This document shows, piece after piece, positions 36,021-45,200 of a DNA stretch of 64,000 nucleotides. The notes under the pieces were generated by a model. The model had not been told where the DNA came from and ran no database searches. It saw nothing but the letters and a program-made list of their open reading frames with translations. The translations under genes were made by a program, and so were the position numbers. Source of the stretch: JAFGNV01 sp964612485 (lineage in GTDB: Bacteria > Chloroflexota > Anaerolineae > 4572-78 > J111); contig CAZTFF010000016.1 in NCBI GenBank assembly GCA_964612485.1, positions 1 to 64,000 of the forward strand, in the 5' to 3' direction. Every line of letters begins with the position of its first letter. The first letter of the stretch is position 1.

Positions 36021-37028
36021 TTGGCTGCCAGACATCTTTGTGTAGGGTCGTTGGCCCTCAATGATACGGTGTATGCCGACGGGCGCACCAGCATGGCCGA
36101 TCCAGGCGGAAATGCCCTGTATGCCTCGGTAGGCGGCAATATCTGGTCCGACCATGTGGGCATTGTGGCGATTGTTGGTTATGATTGGCCGCCCGATTAC
36201 ACCGATACATTACGCCAAAGCGCCATCAATACCCGAGGCTTGCTGCAAAAGGATCACGAAACGCTCCGCGCCTGGACCATTTACGAAGCCAGCGGCTACC
36301 GGCAATATTTCTCTCGCAACACCGAGGTGATCCTCTTAACCCCCGATCCCTTTGCCAGCACGCCTCTCACCGCCGAAGAAGCTGCCGCCTACAGCGATAC
36401 CGCCCGGCGCGTTCATCTAAAAAATTCACCGGTGCCGGAGGAACTGCCGGGTCCGCTGTGGAATGTTGACTCCATTCATCTTTCTCCCATGCGGCTGGAA
36501 ACCACCCTGGCCTGGATCGATTACCTGCAAGATAAACCGGATATTTTTGTATCGGTGGATATTTCGCCCTATCCGCTCAACGGGAACCTGGATGATCCAG
36601 ATTTTCTCAGGCTGCTCAGCCGGGTTGATGCCTTTATGCCCAGCGAAGCGGAAGCGGAAATTCTGATGCCGGGCTTTAAACCGCGCGAGTTCTGCCGCCA
36701 GATTGCGGCCCGCGGCCCTAAAATTGTGGTCATCAAAGAAGGAGACCACGGCTCAACCATCTTTCACCAGGATCAAGGTTTTCTGTACCAGGTGCGGCCC
36801 TACCCCGCTGCCGTCAAAGACCTGACCGGCGCGGGAGATTCTTACTGCGGCGGCTTTGCCGTGGGCTATCTGGAAACCGGCAGCATGCTGGATGCGGCAT
36901 TTTACGGCACGGTGTCGGCCTCATTTGTGATCGAAGACTTTGGCGGCCTGCACGCCTTAGAAATCAGCCGCGAACAAGCCCAGGAACGCCTGGCCGAAGT
37001 TCATCGGCTCAACAGAATACGTTTTTGA
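36021..37028 (+). CDS. PfkB-family sugar or nucleoside kinase
   Basis: 335 residues in the ribokinase/PfkB fold. An N-terminal Gly-rich region (PGGNALYASVGG) is present. The C-terminal signature DLTGAGDSYCGGFAVGYLE carries the catalytic Asp in GAGD, and KIVVIKEGDHGS lies before it. The start is TTG with AGGAGG 5 bases upstream. The substrate sugar is not deducible. Stands alone, with its own promoter. Confidence 0.88.
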   Translation: MAARHLCVGSLALNDTVYADGRTSMADPGGNALYASVGGNIWSDHVGIVAIVGYDWPPDYTDTLRQSAINTRGLLQKDHETLRAWTIYEASGYRQYFSRNTEVILLTPDPFASTPLTAEEAAAYSDTARRVHLKNSPVPEELPGPLWNVDSIHLSPMRLETTLAWIDYLQDKPDIFVSVDISPYPLNGNLDDPDFLRLLSRVDAFMPSEAEAEILMPGFKPREFCRQIAARGPKIVVIKEGDHGSTIFHQDQGFLYQVRPYPAAVKDLTGAGDSYCGGFAVGYLETGSMLDAAFYGTVSASFVIEDFGGLHALEISREQAQERLAEVHRLNRIRF

Positions 37029-37136
37029 TCTTGCCGACCGTATTTTTTCGACATAGCCTTTTCGTGGCCGTTTCTCTCCCAAGCCTTCCCAATTTTGGCA
37101 AGCCCTGTTATATTTTATGCCTTTCCCCACCCATGT

Positions 37137-37142
37137 TATAAT
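37137..37142 (+). promoter_or_regulatory. Extended -10 promoter of recF
   Basis: TGTTATAATGG: a perfect TATAAT (37137-37142) with TG one base upstream. The -35 is weak, as is common with extended -10 promoters. A leader of about 95 bases leads to the GTG start at 37244. Confidence 0.5.
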
Positions 37143-37243
37143 GGACGGGCGACCAACTGGTTCCAACAATATTTTTGGAAATGGCCGTATTTCAGTGGAA
37201 GCGCATAAAAATCGGGCGCCCTACGAAATACGGAATAATCACC

Positions 37244-38455
37244 GTGCATATAACCCAACTCTCGCTCTCCAATTACAGAAACTATAGCCGCTTGATGCTG
37301 TCGCTACCGTCGGGGCCGGTTTTGCTGCGCGGCGATAACGCCCAGGGCAAAACCAACCTGCTGGAGGCGATTTATTTTCTCTCCACCACCCGCAGCATCC
37401 ACGCCCGCGCCGACCAGCAGCTTATCAACTGGCTCACGCTCAAGCAAGAAACCCTGCCCTTTACCCGGGTAGAAGCCACCATCCAGACCCGGCTGGAGAG
37501 CTTTCAACTCGCCATCACCGTGCTCCGTGAAGGCGACAGCATGCGCAAAGACATCCGCCTGAACGGCGCCAAAAAACGAGCCATGGACGTTATCGGCAAA
37601 TTGACCACCGTGATGTTTCTGCCGGAAGACATCGAACTGGTTACCGGCGCGCCCGCCATCCGCCGCCGCTACATGGACAGCATGCTCTGCCAGATCAACC
37701 CCGATTACTGCCAGGCGCTCAGCCGCTACAACAAAGTGCTGGCCCAGCGCAACGCCCTGCTCAAAGAAATGTTCAAACGCAATGGAAACCCCGACCAACT
37801 CATCTATTGGGACGAGCAACTGACTCACAACGGCGCGATCCTCATCACCCAGCGCCACAACGCCGTGCTGGAACTGGATACCGTCGCCCGCCGCCACCAT
37901 CGGGAATTGAGCGGCGGCCAGGAGGGGCTGCGGCTTCACTATGCTCCCAGTTTTGATTTTTTCCAGCAGGCCCAACCCAACTACCAACTTCCCCTCATTA
38001 TGGAAGATTTAGCCATCTACACCACTGCCGCGCCGCCGGCCAGGGATGTCCGTGATACTTTTTTGGCCCGGCTGCAAGAAACCCGCGACGATGAAATCAA
38101 CCGGGGCGTAACCCTGACCGGCCCCCACCGGGACGATCTGCATTTTTTAGTCGATGGGATCGACATGACCCTGTACGGCTCGCGGGGGCAGCAGCGCACC
38201 GCGGCGCTTAGCACCAAACTGGCCGAAATCGCTCTCATGCAGCAAATCACCGGTGAAACCCCGGTGCTGCTGCTGGACGATGTAATGAGCGAACTGGACG
38301 CCCAACGGCGCAAACAGGTGATCGAAATTGTCAACCGGGCGGGTCAAGCCTTTTTAACCACCACCGATTGGGACGACTACGACCCGGATTTTCAACAGCG
38401 CGCCAAACGTTTTTCGGTTAGCCGGGGGCAAATTGAAGAATTCGCCTCAGATTAA
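37244..38455 (+). CDS. recF: DNA replication and repair protein RecF
   Basis: Loads RecA at gaps in single-stranded DNA. 403 residues. Walker A GDNAQGKTN with Lys36, the same number as in E. coli RecF, supports the GTG start at 37244 (MHITQLSLSNYRNY) over the in-frame starts at 37175 and 37181. Further motifs are TGPHRDDL, the signature-like GSRGQQRTAALSTKLAEI, and Walker B VLLLDDVMSELD. It is not next to dnaA, dnaN or gyrB here. Confidence 0.95.
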   Translation: MHITQLSLSNYRNYSRLMLSLPSGPVLLRGDNAQGKTNLLEAIYFLSTTRSIHARADQQLINWLTLKQETLPFTRVEATIQTRLESFQLAITVLREGDSMRKDIRLNGAKKRAMDVIGKLTTVMFLPEDIELVTGAPAIRRRYMDSMLCQINPDYCQALSRYNKVLAQRNALLKEMFKRNGNPDQLIYWDEQLTHNGAILITQRHNAVLELDTVARRHHRELSGGQEGLRLHYAPSFDFFQQAQPNYQLPLIMEDLAIYTTAAPPARDVRDTFLARLQETRDDEINRGVTLTGPHRDDLHFLVDGIDMTLYGSRGQQRTAALSTKLAEIALMQQITGETPVLLLDDVMSELDAQRRKQVIEIVNRAGQAFLTTTDWDDYDPDFQQRAKRFSVSRGQIEEFASD

Positions 38456-38479
38456 AATTTTTGGAAGGCAGATAATAGT

Positions 38480-38508
38480 TTGAGTCTGCCTCTTTACTCT
38501 GCTATAAT
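38480..38508 (+). promoter_or_regulatory. Sigma-70-like promoter of the two-component system
   Basis: TTGAGT (38480-38485), a 17-base spacer and TATAAT (38503-38508). Transcription would start near 38515, 27 bases before the ATG at 38542. Confidence 0.65.
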
Positions 38509-38541
38509 CTATTTAATTCAGGAGATCGAGGGACACCCACT

Positions 38542-39222
38542 ATGAGCGAAAAAATTTTACTGGTAGAAGACGAACTGGCCATTGCCAAGTTCATCGGCCG
38601 CGGCCTGGAGCGCGAAGGGTTTACGGTCCTGACCGCGCACGATGGCGAAACCGGCCTGGAAACGGCCTTTGCCGAGCTGCCCGACCTGATCATTTTAGAC
38701 GTTATGCTGCCCGATATTGACGGCTTGAGCATCTGCCGCCAGTTGAGAGAAGCCGAACTACAAACACCCGTTCTCATGCTGACCGCAAAAGACGCCATCC
38801 CTGATCGTGTGGCAGGGTTGGAAGCCGGCGCGGACGATTATCTGGTTAAACCATTTGCGTTTGAAGAACTGCTGGCCCGCCTAAAAGCCCTGAACCGGCG
38901 AAAAGCGCCCATTGAAACCGAAGGGCCGCTCAATTTTACCGATTTAACACTCAATCCCAGCACGCGCATGGCCAAACGCGGCGACCGGGTCATTGAATTA
39001 ACGGCCAAAGAGTACGATCTGTTAGAATTGTTTATGCGCCATCCTAACCAGGTTCTTACCCGCGATCAAATTTACGAACGTATCTGGGGCTATGATTTTG
39101 GCGGTGAATCTAACATCATCGAAGTGTATATCCGCTATTTACGCTCCAAATTGGAAGCCAACAGCGAACCACGCCTGCTGCATACCGTGCGCGGCGTGGG
39201 ATATGCCCTGCGCGACAGTTAA
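38542..39222 (+). CDS. OmpR/PhoB-type response regulator
   Basis: 226 residues. The receiver domain (1-118) has the acidic pair Glu9-Asp10, phospho-acceptor Asp53 in ILDVMLPDIDG, TAKD and Lys103 in DDYLVKPF. A winged helix C-terminal domain (about 130-226) has LTAKEYDLLELFMRHPNQVLT. It is followed after 24 bases by its kinase and then by a MurE-like gene, which suggests a cell-envelope stress circuit. That link is inferred from position only. Confidence 0.95.
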   Translation: MSEKILLVEDELAIAKFIGRGLEREGFTVLTAHDGETGLETAFAELPDLIILDVMLPDIDGLSICRQLREAELQTPVLMLTAKDAIPDRVAGLEAGADDYLVKPFAFEELLARLKALNRRKAPIETEGPLNFTDLTLNPSTRMAKRGDRVIELTAKEYDLLELFMRHPNQVLTRDQIYERIWGYDFGGESNIIEVYIRYLRSKLEANSEPRLLHTVRGVGYALRDS

Positions 39223-39246
39223 CCCAGACCGTTGGATAAAGCCTAT

Positions 39247-40653
39247 ATGCCTATCCGCATTCGTTTAACCCTCTGGTATACGTTTTTACTGGGGGCCATC
39301 CTCATTATCTTCAGCACGCTGCTATACCTGGTGCTGCAATTCTCTCTGCACGCGCAAACAGACAGAAACCTGGAAGACCGCGCCCAACAAATTGTCACCG
39401 GGGTTGAAGCCCAGACCTTTGTGGATATAGAAACCGGGAAAATTGTTATCCCGGAAGCCAACATTTTTTCTTCCCCGGCCACATTTGTTCAAATTGTCGC
39501 GCCAGACGGTGATATTATCACTACCAGCAGCAATATGGGCCGGCACCACATCTCCATGGATGATGAGATGCTGCAGCAAAACCTCAACGGGCAGCCAACC
39601 TTTAAAACCATTGCCAAAGAAAATGCTCTACTCAGAATTTACAGCCGGCCCATCTATGTAGGGCCTCATATTTTGGCCGTTATTCAGGTAGGCCAATCGC
39701 TCACCATTGTTGAAAACACCATGCGGCAGGTACTGGTATTTCTGACGGGCGGAACCGTCGTGGCCCTAATTCTGGCCGCCCTGCTGGGCGCGTTTCTGGC
39801 CTGGCAGGCCCTGCGCCCTATCGAAAAAATCAACCAGACCGCCAACCGGATTGTCAGCGGTCAGGACCTCAAACAACGGCTGCCCTGCCCCCCCACCAAC
39901 GATGAAATCGCCCGCCTGACAGAAACCATCAACAATATGCTGCAACGGCTGGATAATTTTTTCCAGGCCCAAATACGGCTGAGCGCCGATGTCTCGCACG
40001 AACTACGCACGCCGCTAACCGCCATTCGAGGTAATGTTGATCTGCTTCGTCGTGGCGGCGGCGCCACCTCCGAAGAATTGGACGAAACCCTCACCGACAT
40101 CGAAGCCGAGCTGAACCGCATGTCGCGGCTGGTGGCCGATTTGCTGCTGCTCTCCCAGGCCGATGCCGGATTGAGCCTGCGCCAGGAAACGGTGGAGCTA
40201 GACACCATTCTGCTCGACGTTTACCGACAGGCCCGAATTCTGGCCGCCGGAAACATCAACATCCAGTTAGGGCATGAGGATCAGGCTATTGTTCAGGGAG
40301 ACGCCGAACGCCTGCGCCAGGCACTCATCAATCTGGTTATTAACGCCATCAAACACACCCCGCCCAACGGCACCGTTACCATCTCGCTCCAGCGTGAGCC
40401 GGAATGGATTCATGTATCCGTAGAAGATACCGGGCGCGGCATTGCCTCCAAAGACCTCCCCCACATCTTCGACCGTTTCTACCGCGCCGAAAATAACGGG
40501 CAGGGCGGCAGCGGGTTGGGATTATCCATTGCCCAATGGATTGCCCAGGCTCACGGCGGGCAAATCACCGTAGACAGCGAGTTGAACAAAGGCTCCGTTT
40601 TTACCCTGTGGCTCCCCAGAAAACGTACTCCCGCCCCCAAAACAACAGAATAG
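39247..40653 (+). CDS. Sensor histidine kinase with extracytoplasmic domain
   Basis: 468 residues. Transmembrane segments at about 7-30 and 155-180 flank an extracytoplasmic sensor of about 120 residues. A HAMP domain, HisKA with His251 in DVSHELRTPLTAIRG, and HATPase_c with LINLVINAIKHTPP, DTGRGI and GGSGLGLSI follow. I chose the ATG at 39247 (MPIRIRLTLWYT) over the TTG at 39232. It is the partner of the upstream OmpR-type regulator. Confidence 0.93.
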   Translation: MPIRIRLTLWYTFLLGAILIIFSTLLYLVLQFSLHAQTDRNLEDRAQQIVTGVEAQTFVDIETGKIVIPEANIFSSPATFVQIVAPDGDIITTSSNMGRHHISMDDEMLQQNLNGQPTFKTIAKENALLRIYSRPIYVGPHILAVIQVGQSLTIVENTMRQVLVFLTGGTVVALILAALLGAFLAWQALRPIEKINQTANRIVSGQDLKQRLPCPPTNDEIARLTETINNMLQRLDNFFQAQIRLSADVSHELRTPLTAIRGNVDLLRRGGGATSEELDETLTDIEAELNRMSRLVADLLLLSQADAGLSLRQETVELDTILLDVYRQARILAAGNINIQLGHEDQAIVQGDAERLRQALINLVINAIKHTPPNGTVTISLQREPEWIHVSVEDTGRGIASKDLPHIFDRFYRAENNGQGGSGLGLSIAQWIAQAHGGQITVDSELNKGSVFTLWLPRKRTPAPKTTE

Positions 40654-40666
40654 CCGCCGGAAGCTT

Positions 40667-42244
40667 ATGAAACTGTCACAATTATTGTCTACGCTGCCCC
40701 AGGCCACGCTTTTGAATGACCCCAATTGCGTGAATCTGGCCGCCACCATTACCCACCTCACCGCCGACTCTCGTGATGTTGAACCCGGCGCCCTCTTTGT
40801 TGCTTACCGGGGCGTTTTTACCGATATTCATCGTTTCATCCCCGATGCCCTGGCCCACGGCGCTGCCGCCGTCATCGGCGACAACGTGGAAACATTGCGG
40901 GCGCTGCTACCTGCATCCGGCGCTATTCCAATCATCCTGGTTCCCAATGGGCGCGAGGCGCTGGCGCATCTGGCCGCGGCCTGGCACCACTTTCCGGCCC
41001 GCCGGCTCACCATGGTCGGTATCACCGGCACCGACGGCAAAACCACCACGGCCCATTTTCTCTTTCAAATGCTGCAAGCGGCCCGGCAAAACGCCGGCAT
41101 TATCAACACGGTCAGCGCGATCATCGGCCAACAGACCCTGGAAACCGGCCTGCACACCACCACGCCCGATGCCCTCCATTTGCAGCAATACCTGGCCCAA
41201 ATGGTCAAGGCCAGCACCGATGTCTGCGTTTTGGAGGTGACATCGCACGGGCTGGCCCATCACCGGGTGACGGCCTGCGATTTTGATGTGGCCGTGGTCA
41301 CCAACATCACCCACGAGCATCTTGACGAGCACGGCTCGTTAGAAAATTACCGCGCGGCCAAAGCGATGCTGTTTGAATCGCTGAGCACGGCGGCAGATAA
41401 GGGACATCCCAAATTGGCCGTACTCAATTGCGATGACGAATCTTTTCCCTACCTAAAACAAAAATTGGCCGCCGCCAACACGCCCTGGCTGGGGTACAGC
41501 CTGACCAACCACCCGGAAGCTGCGCTCATTGCCGCCCCTATTTCTTACCAGGCCGATAAAACCCGCTTCACTATTCAAACAGATCGACACACGTTTGAGG
41601 TGGAAACCCGCTTGGTGGGCGATTACAATGTGAGCAACTGCCTGGCCGCGGCCACGGCGGCTTTGTACGGGCTGAACCTTTCGCCAACAGTGGTGCAGCA
41701 GGGAGCGGCATTGCTGGCCGGGGTGCCGGGCCGTATGGAACGGATTGATGAGGGCCAGCCTTTTTTGGCCCTGGTTGATTTTGCCCACACGCCCAACTCG
41801 CTGCGGCGCTCGCTGGCGGTGGCCCAAACCTTAACATCGGGCCGGGTGATTGCCGTGTTTGGCTGCGCCGGCCTGCGCGATGCGGAAAAACGCCCGCTGA
41901 TGGGCCGCATCGCTGCCGAACTGGCCGACATCACCATTCTCACCGCCGAGGACCCCCGCACCGAAAAGTTGGACGAGATTATGGCTGTAACCGCCGACGC
42001 GATGTCTAACGAAAAAACGAAACAAGCTGTGTTTGAGTGCATTCCCGACCGGGGCCGGGCCATCTACCGGGCGGTGCAATTAGCCCGGCCCACCGATGTG
42101 GTGATCGCTTTTGGCAAAGGGCACGAGCAAAGCATGTGCTTTGGCCACACCGAGTACCCCTGGGATGATCGTCAAGCAATGCGACACGCCCTGCAAGGCG
42201 CGCCCTTGCTGACCTTGCCTACGGCGGCAACTGACGGAACGTAA
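40667..42244 (+). CDS. murE: MurE-like UDP-N-acetylmuramyl-tripeptide ligase
   Basis: 525 residues of the Mur ligase family. The N-terminal UDP-binding domain leads to the ATP loop GITGTDGKTTT with Lys125. The carbamylated-lysine site is probably in YRAAKAMLFESL, and the C-terminal recognition region contains TAEDPRTEKLDEIM. In MurE enzymes, DNPR marks meso-diaminopimelate specificity; here the motif reads EDPR, so the amino acid added is uncertain. No other dcw genes are nearby, so this is either a second MurE or a relocated one. It follows the kinase by 13 bases. Confidence 0.88.
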   Translation: MKLSQLLSTLPQATLLNDPNCVNLAATITHLTADSRDVEPGALFVAYRGVFTDIHRFIPDALAHGAAAVIGDNVETLRALLPASGAIPIILVPNGREALAHLAAAWHHFPARRLTMVGITGTDGKTTTAHFLFQMLQAARQNAGIINTVSAIIGQQTLETGLHTTTPDALHLQQYLAQMVKASTDVCVLEVTSHGLAHHRVTACDFDVAVVTNITHEHLDEHGSLENYRAAKAMLFESLSTAADKGHPKLAVLNCDDESFPYLKQKLAAANTPWLGYSLTNHPEAALIAAPISYQADKTRFTIQTDRHTFEVETRLVGDYNVSNCLAAATAALYGLNLSPTVVQQGAALLAGVPGRMERIDEGQPFLALVDFAHTPNSLRRSLAVAQTLTSGRVIAVFGCAGLRDAEKRPLMGRIAAELADITILTAEDPRTEKLDEIMAVTADAMSNEKTKQAVFECIPDRGRAIYRAVQLARPTDVVIAFGKGHEQSMCFGHTEYPWDDRQAMRHALQGAPLLTLPTAATDGT

Positions 42245-42291
42245 ATCGAGGGATTGATCCCCTATCATCCGGGGACCACAGGAGCAATTTT

Positions 42292-45200
42292 ATGAAAAAA
42301 CTATTTTCCGCGCTCATTTTGGCTATCATCTTATTGCTCTCCCTGGTGATGATGGTGTCTCTTCCCACTGCCGCGCAAGAACCCGATTCGCCGCCCAAAG
42401 GCACAGACCCCCTGCCCACGCCCACGCCGGCTCCCGCCCCCATCGACCCAGGCCTGCTGCCCAAAATAGAACCGCAACTCCTCAAAAAACTTCTCACCGA
42501 GCCAGAGCCGGTAGAATTCATCGTGTACATGACAACCACCGCAGACCTGGACGCCGCCATCGCCTCGGTGCCGGCCCTGGGGACGCAGGGCGATCCGGCG
42601 GCAGCAGCCATCGCCAAACGGGCCGCGATTGTCCACGCCTTGCAACAAACGGCGCAAAACAGCCAGGGCGGCGTGTTGGAACAATTGAACAATCCATCGG
42701 GCGGGTTGAGCGGGCAGGCCGCTACTAACATTCAGCCTTTATGGATTGTCAATGCGGTAGCGGCCAGAGGAACCTTACCGATGGTGCTGGATTTAGCCAC
42801 CCGCCCTGATGTGGCCATTGTGCGGCTGAACAAAACGGTTCAACTCAACCGGCCCGCGCCGGCCATCCCCTCCTCGATCTTCAAACCGCAGGCTTCACCG
42901 GAGTGGGGCATTGCCAAAATCAGGGCCGATCTGGTGCAAAATGCGCTCAACATCGACGGCAGCGGGGTGGTAGTGGCCAATATCGACAGCGGAGTAGACT
43001 GGTTTCACCCCGCCCTGCAAAGCAAATACCGGGGCTACACCGGCCCCGACAAGCTGCCGGTCCACGCCGGCAACTGGCACGATGCTACCGGCGATGACGC
43101 TGTTTACCCCACCGACAGCTACGGCCACGGAACCCACACCATGGGTACTATTGTGGGCGACAACGGCATTGGCGTGGCCCCCGGCGCCAAATGGATTGCC
43201 GTGCGAGCCTTTAACAGCAGCGGCTCCGCCCTGAACAGCTGGCTGCACGAAGCCTTTCAGTGGATTTTAGCGCCCAATGATGACTCTGCCCTGGCGCCGG
43301 ACATCGTCAATAATTCCTGGGGCAGCAACAATGGCAGCAGTACGGAATTTCAACCCGATGTGCAGGCTTTGCGCGCCGCCGGCATCTACCCGATTTTTTC
43401 CGCCGGCAACAACGGTCCCGGTTCCGGCACAGTGGGATCGCCGGGTAGTTTTGACATTTCGTTTGCCGTGGGGGCCACCACCATCGATGATGAGATCGCC
43501 TACTTTTCCAGCCGGGGGCCGTCGCCGTGGGGCAGTATCAAGCCGGATGTGGCCGCGCCGGGCAAGGATGTGGTTTCAACCCTCCCCGGCGGCACGTATG
43601 GCAGTAACAACGGCACCTCGATGGCCGCGCCCCACGCCTCGGGGCTGGCGGCGCTGCTGCTGCAAGCCTCGCCCACGCTGAGCAATGATCTCGACGGTAT
43701 CTCCACCGTGATGAAAACAACCGCCGTGCCATTGGGCACGCCCATCCCCAACAACGATTTTGGCTGGGGACGCATCGATGCCTACAACGCGGTGATGTCG
43801 GTGGCCTCGGTGGGCGCGCTGCAAGGCACCGTCAGCGGCAGTGGAACGCCGCTGGCCGACGCCCAGGTACGCATTACGCCTCACGGCGGCGGCCCGGCCA
43901 TCAACACCACCACCAATGCCGGCGGCGCGTATCACCAGGGGCTGGCCGTGGATACTTACGATGCCACGGCCTCGGCTTTTGGCTACGAATCCAGCACAAT
44001 TTCGGGCATCGTTATCGAGACCAACAACACCACCACTCAAGATTTCAACCTGACCCCCAAACTGACCGGCACCTTCTCCGGTACGGTTACCGAAAGCGGC
44101 ACAGGGCTGCCCCTGGCGGCCACAATCTTTATCGATAACACCCCGGCAGAAACCACCACCGATCCCGCTGACGGTAGATTTATGATGACCCTGCCCACCG
44201 GAACCTACACCGCGACAGTGGTTGCAGCCGCGCACCGCATTACCCAAACCGTTATCGATATCAACGATGGGGCAACGGTGGAACACCACTTTGTGCTGGA
44301 CCCCGCCCCCCCTATTCTGCTGGTAGACAGCGGCCGTTGGTACCAGGAGAGTGAGATCGGCTACTACCAGCAGGCGCTTGATGATCTACTTTATCCCTAC
44401 GACACCTGGACCATCACCGATCCTTTCGAATCGCCCAGCGATGTTCCCACCACGGACGATCTCATACCCTACGATATTGTAATCTGGTCGTCGCCGGAAG
44501 ATTCGCCGGGCTACGTGGGCGCTAACGATGCTTTAGAATCATATTTAGATCAGGGGAGGAAACTCCTGTTGAGCGGCCAGGATGTGGCTTTTTATGACAG
44601 CGGGCAGGGATTTTTCATACCGTCAGCCCCCTATTTAGCAAACTATCTCAAAGTTGATTTTGTGGAGGATGACGCCAACATCGATACGATCAGCGGTATC
44701 GATGGCCAGCCTTTTGCCGGCCTGAGCTTCACTATTAACGGCGGCGATGGCGCGGATAACCAGTTTGCACCCGATGTCGTAACCGTGGCCGAGGCTGATT
44801 TTGCCGGACCGCTATTGGAATACAAACCGGATCAACTGGCCGGAGTGCATACGGGTCTCTGCGTACCCTACCGGACTATGTTCCTGCCCTTTGGTTTTGA
44901 AAGCATCAACACCCGCGCCGACCGCCGCAGCGTGATGGAACAGGCTCTCGCCTGGCTGATGGACACGCCCGCTGCCTACGGGGTTGAACTCACCCCGGAC
45001 ACGGCGTTAGAAATTGGCAACTTCGGCGCAACCGTTTCTCACACCGTACGGCTGCGCAATACCGGCACCACCGGCAATACCTACACGCTTTCTATTAGCG
45101 ATGGATTTCCCCGGAACTGGCCCATTTTGCCAAATACCCATCCGCCTGTTTCGCTGGATTATTGCGAATCATACACGATCACGCTGAACGTCAGCGTAGA

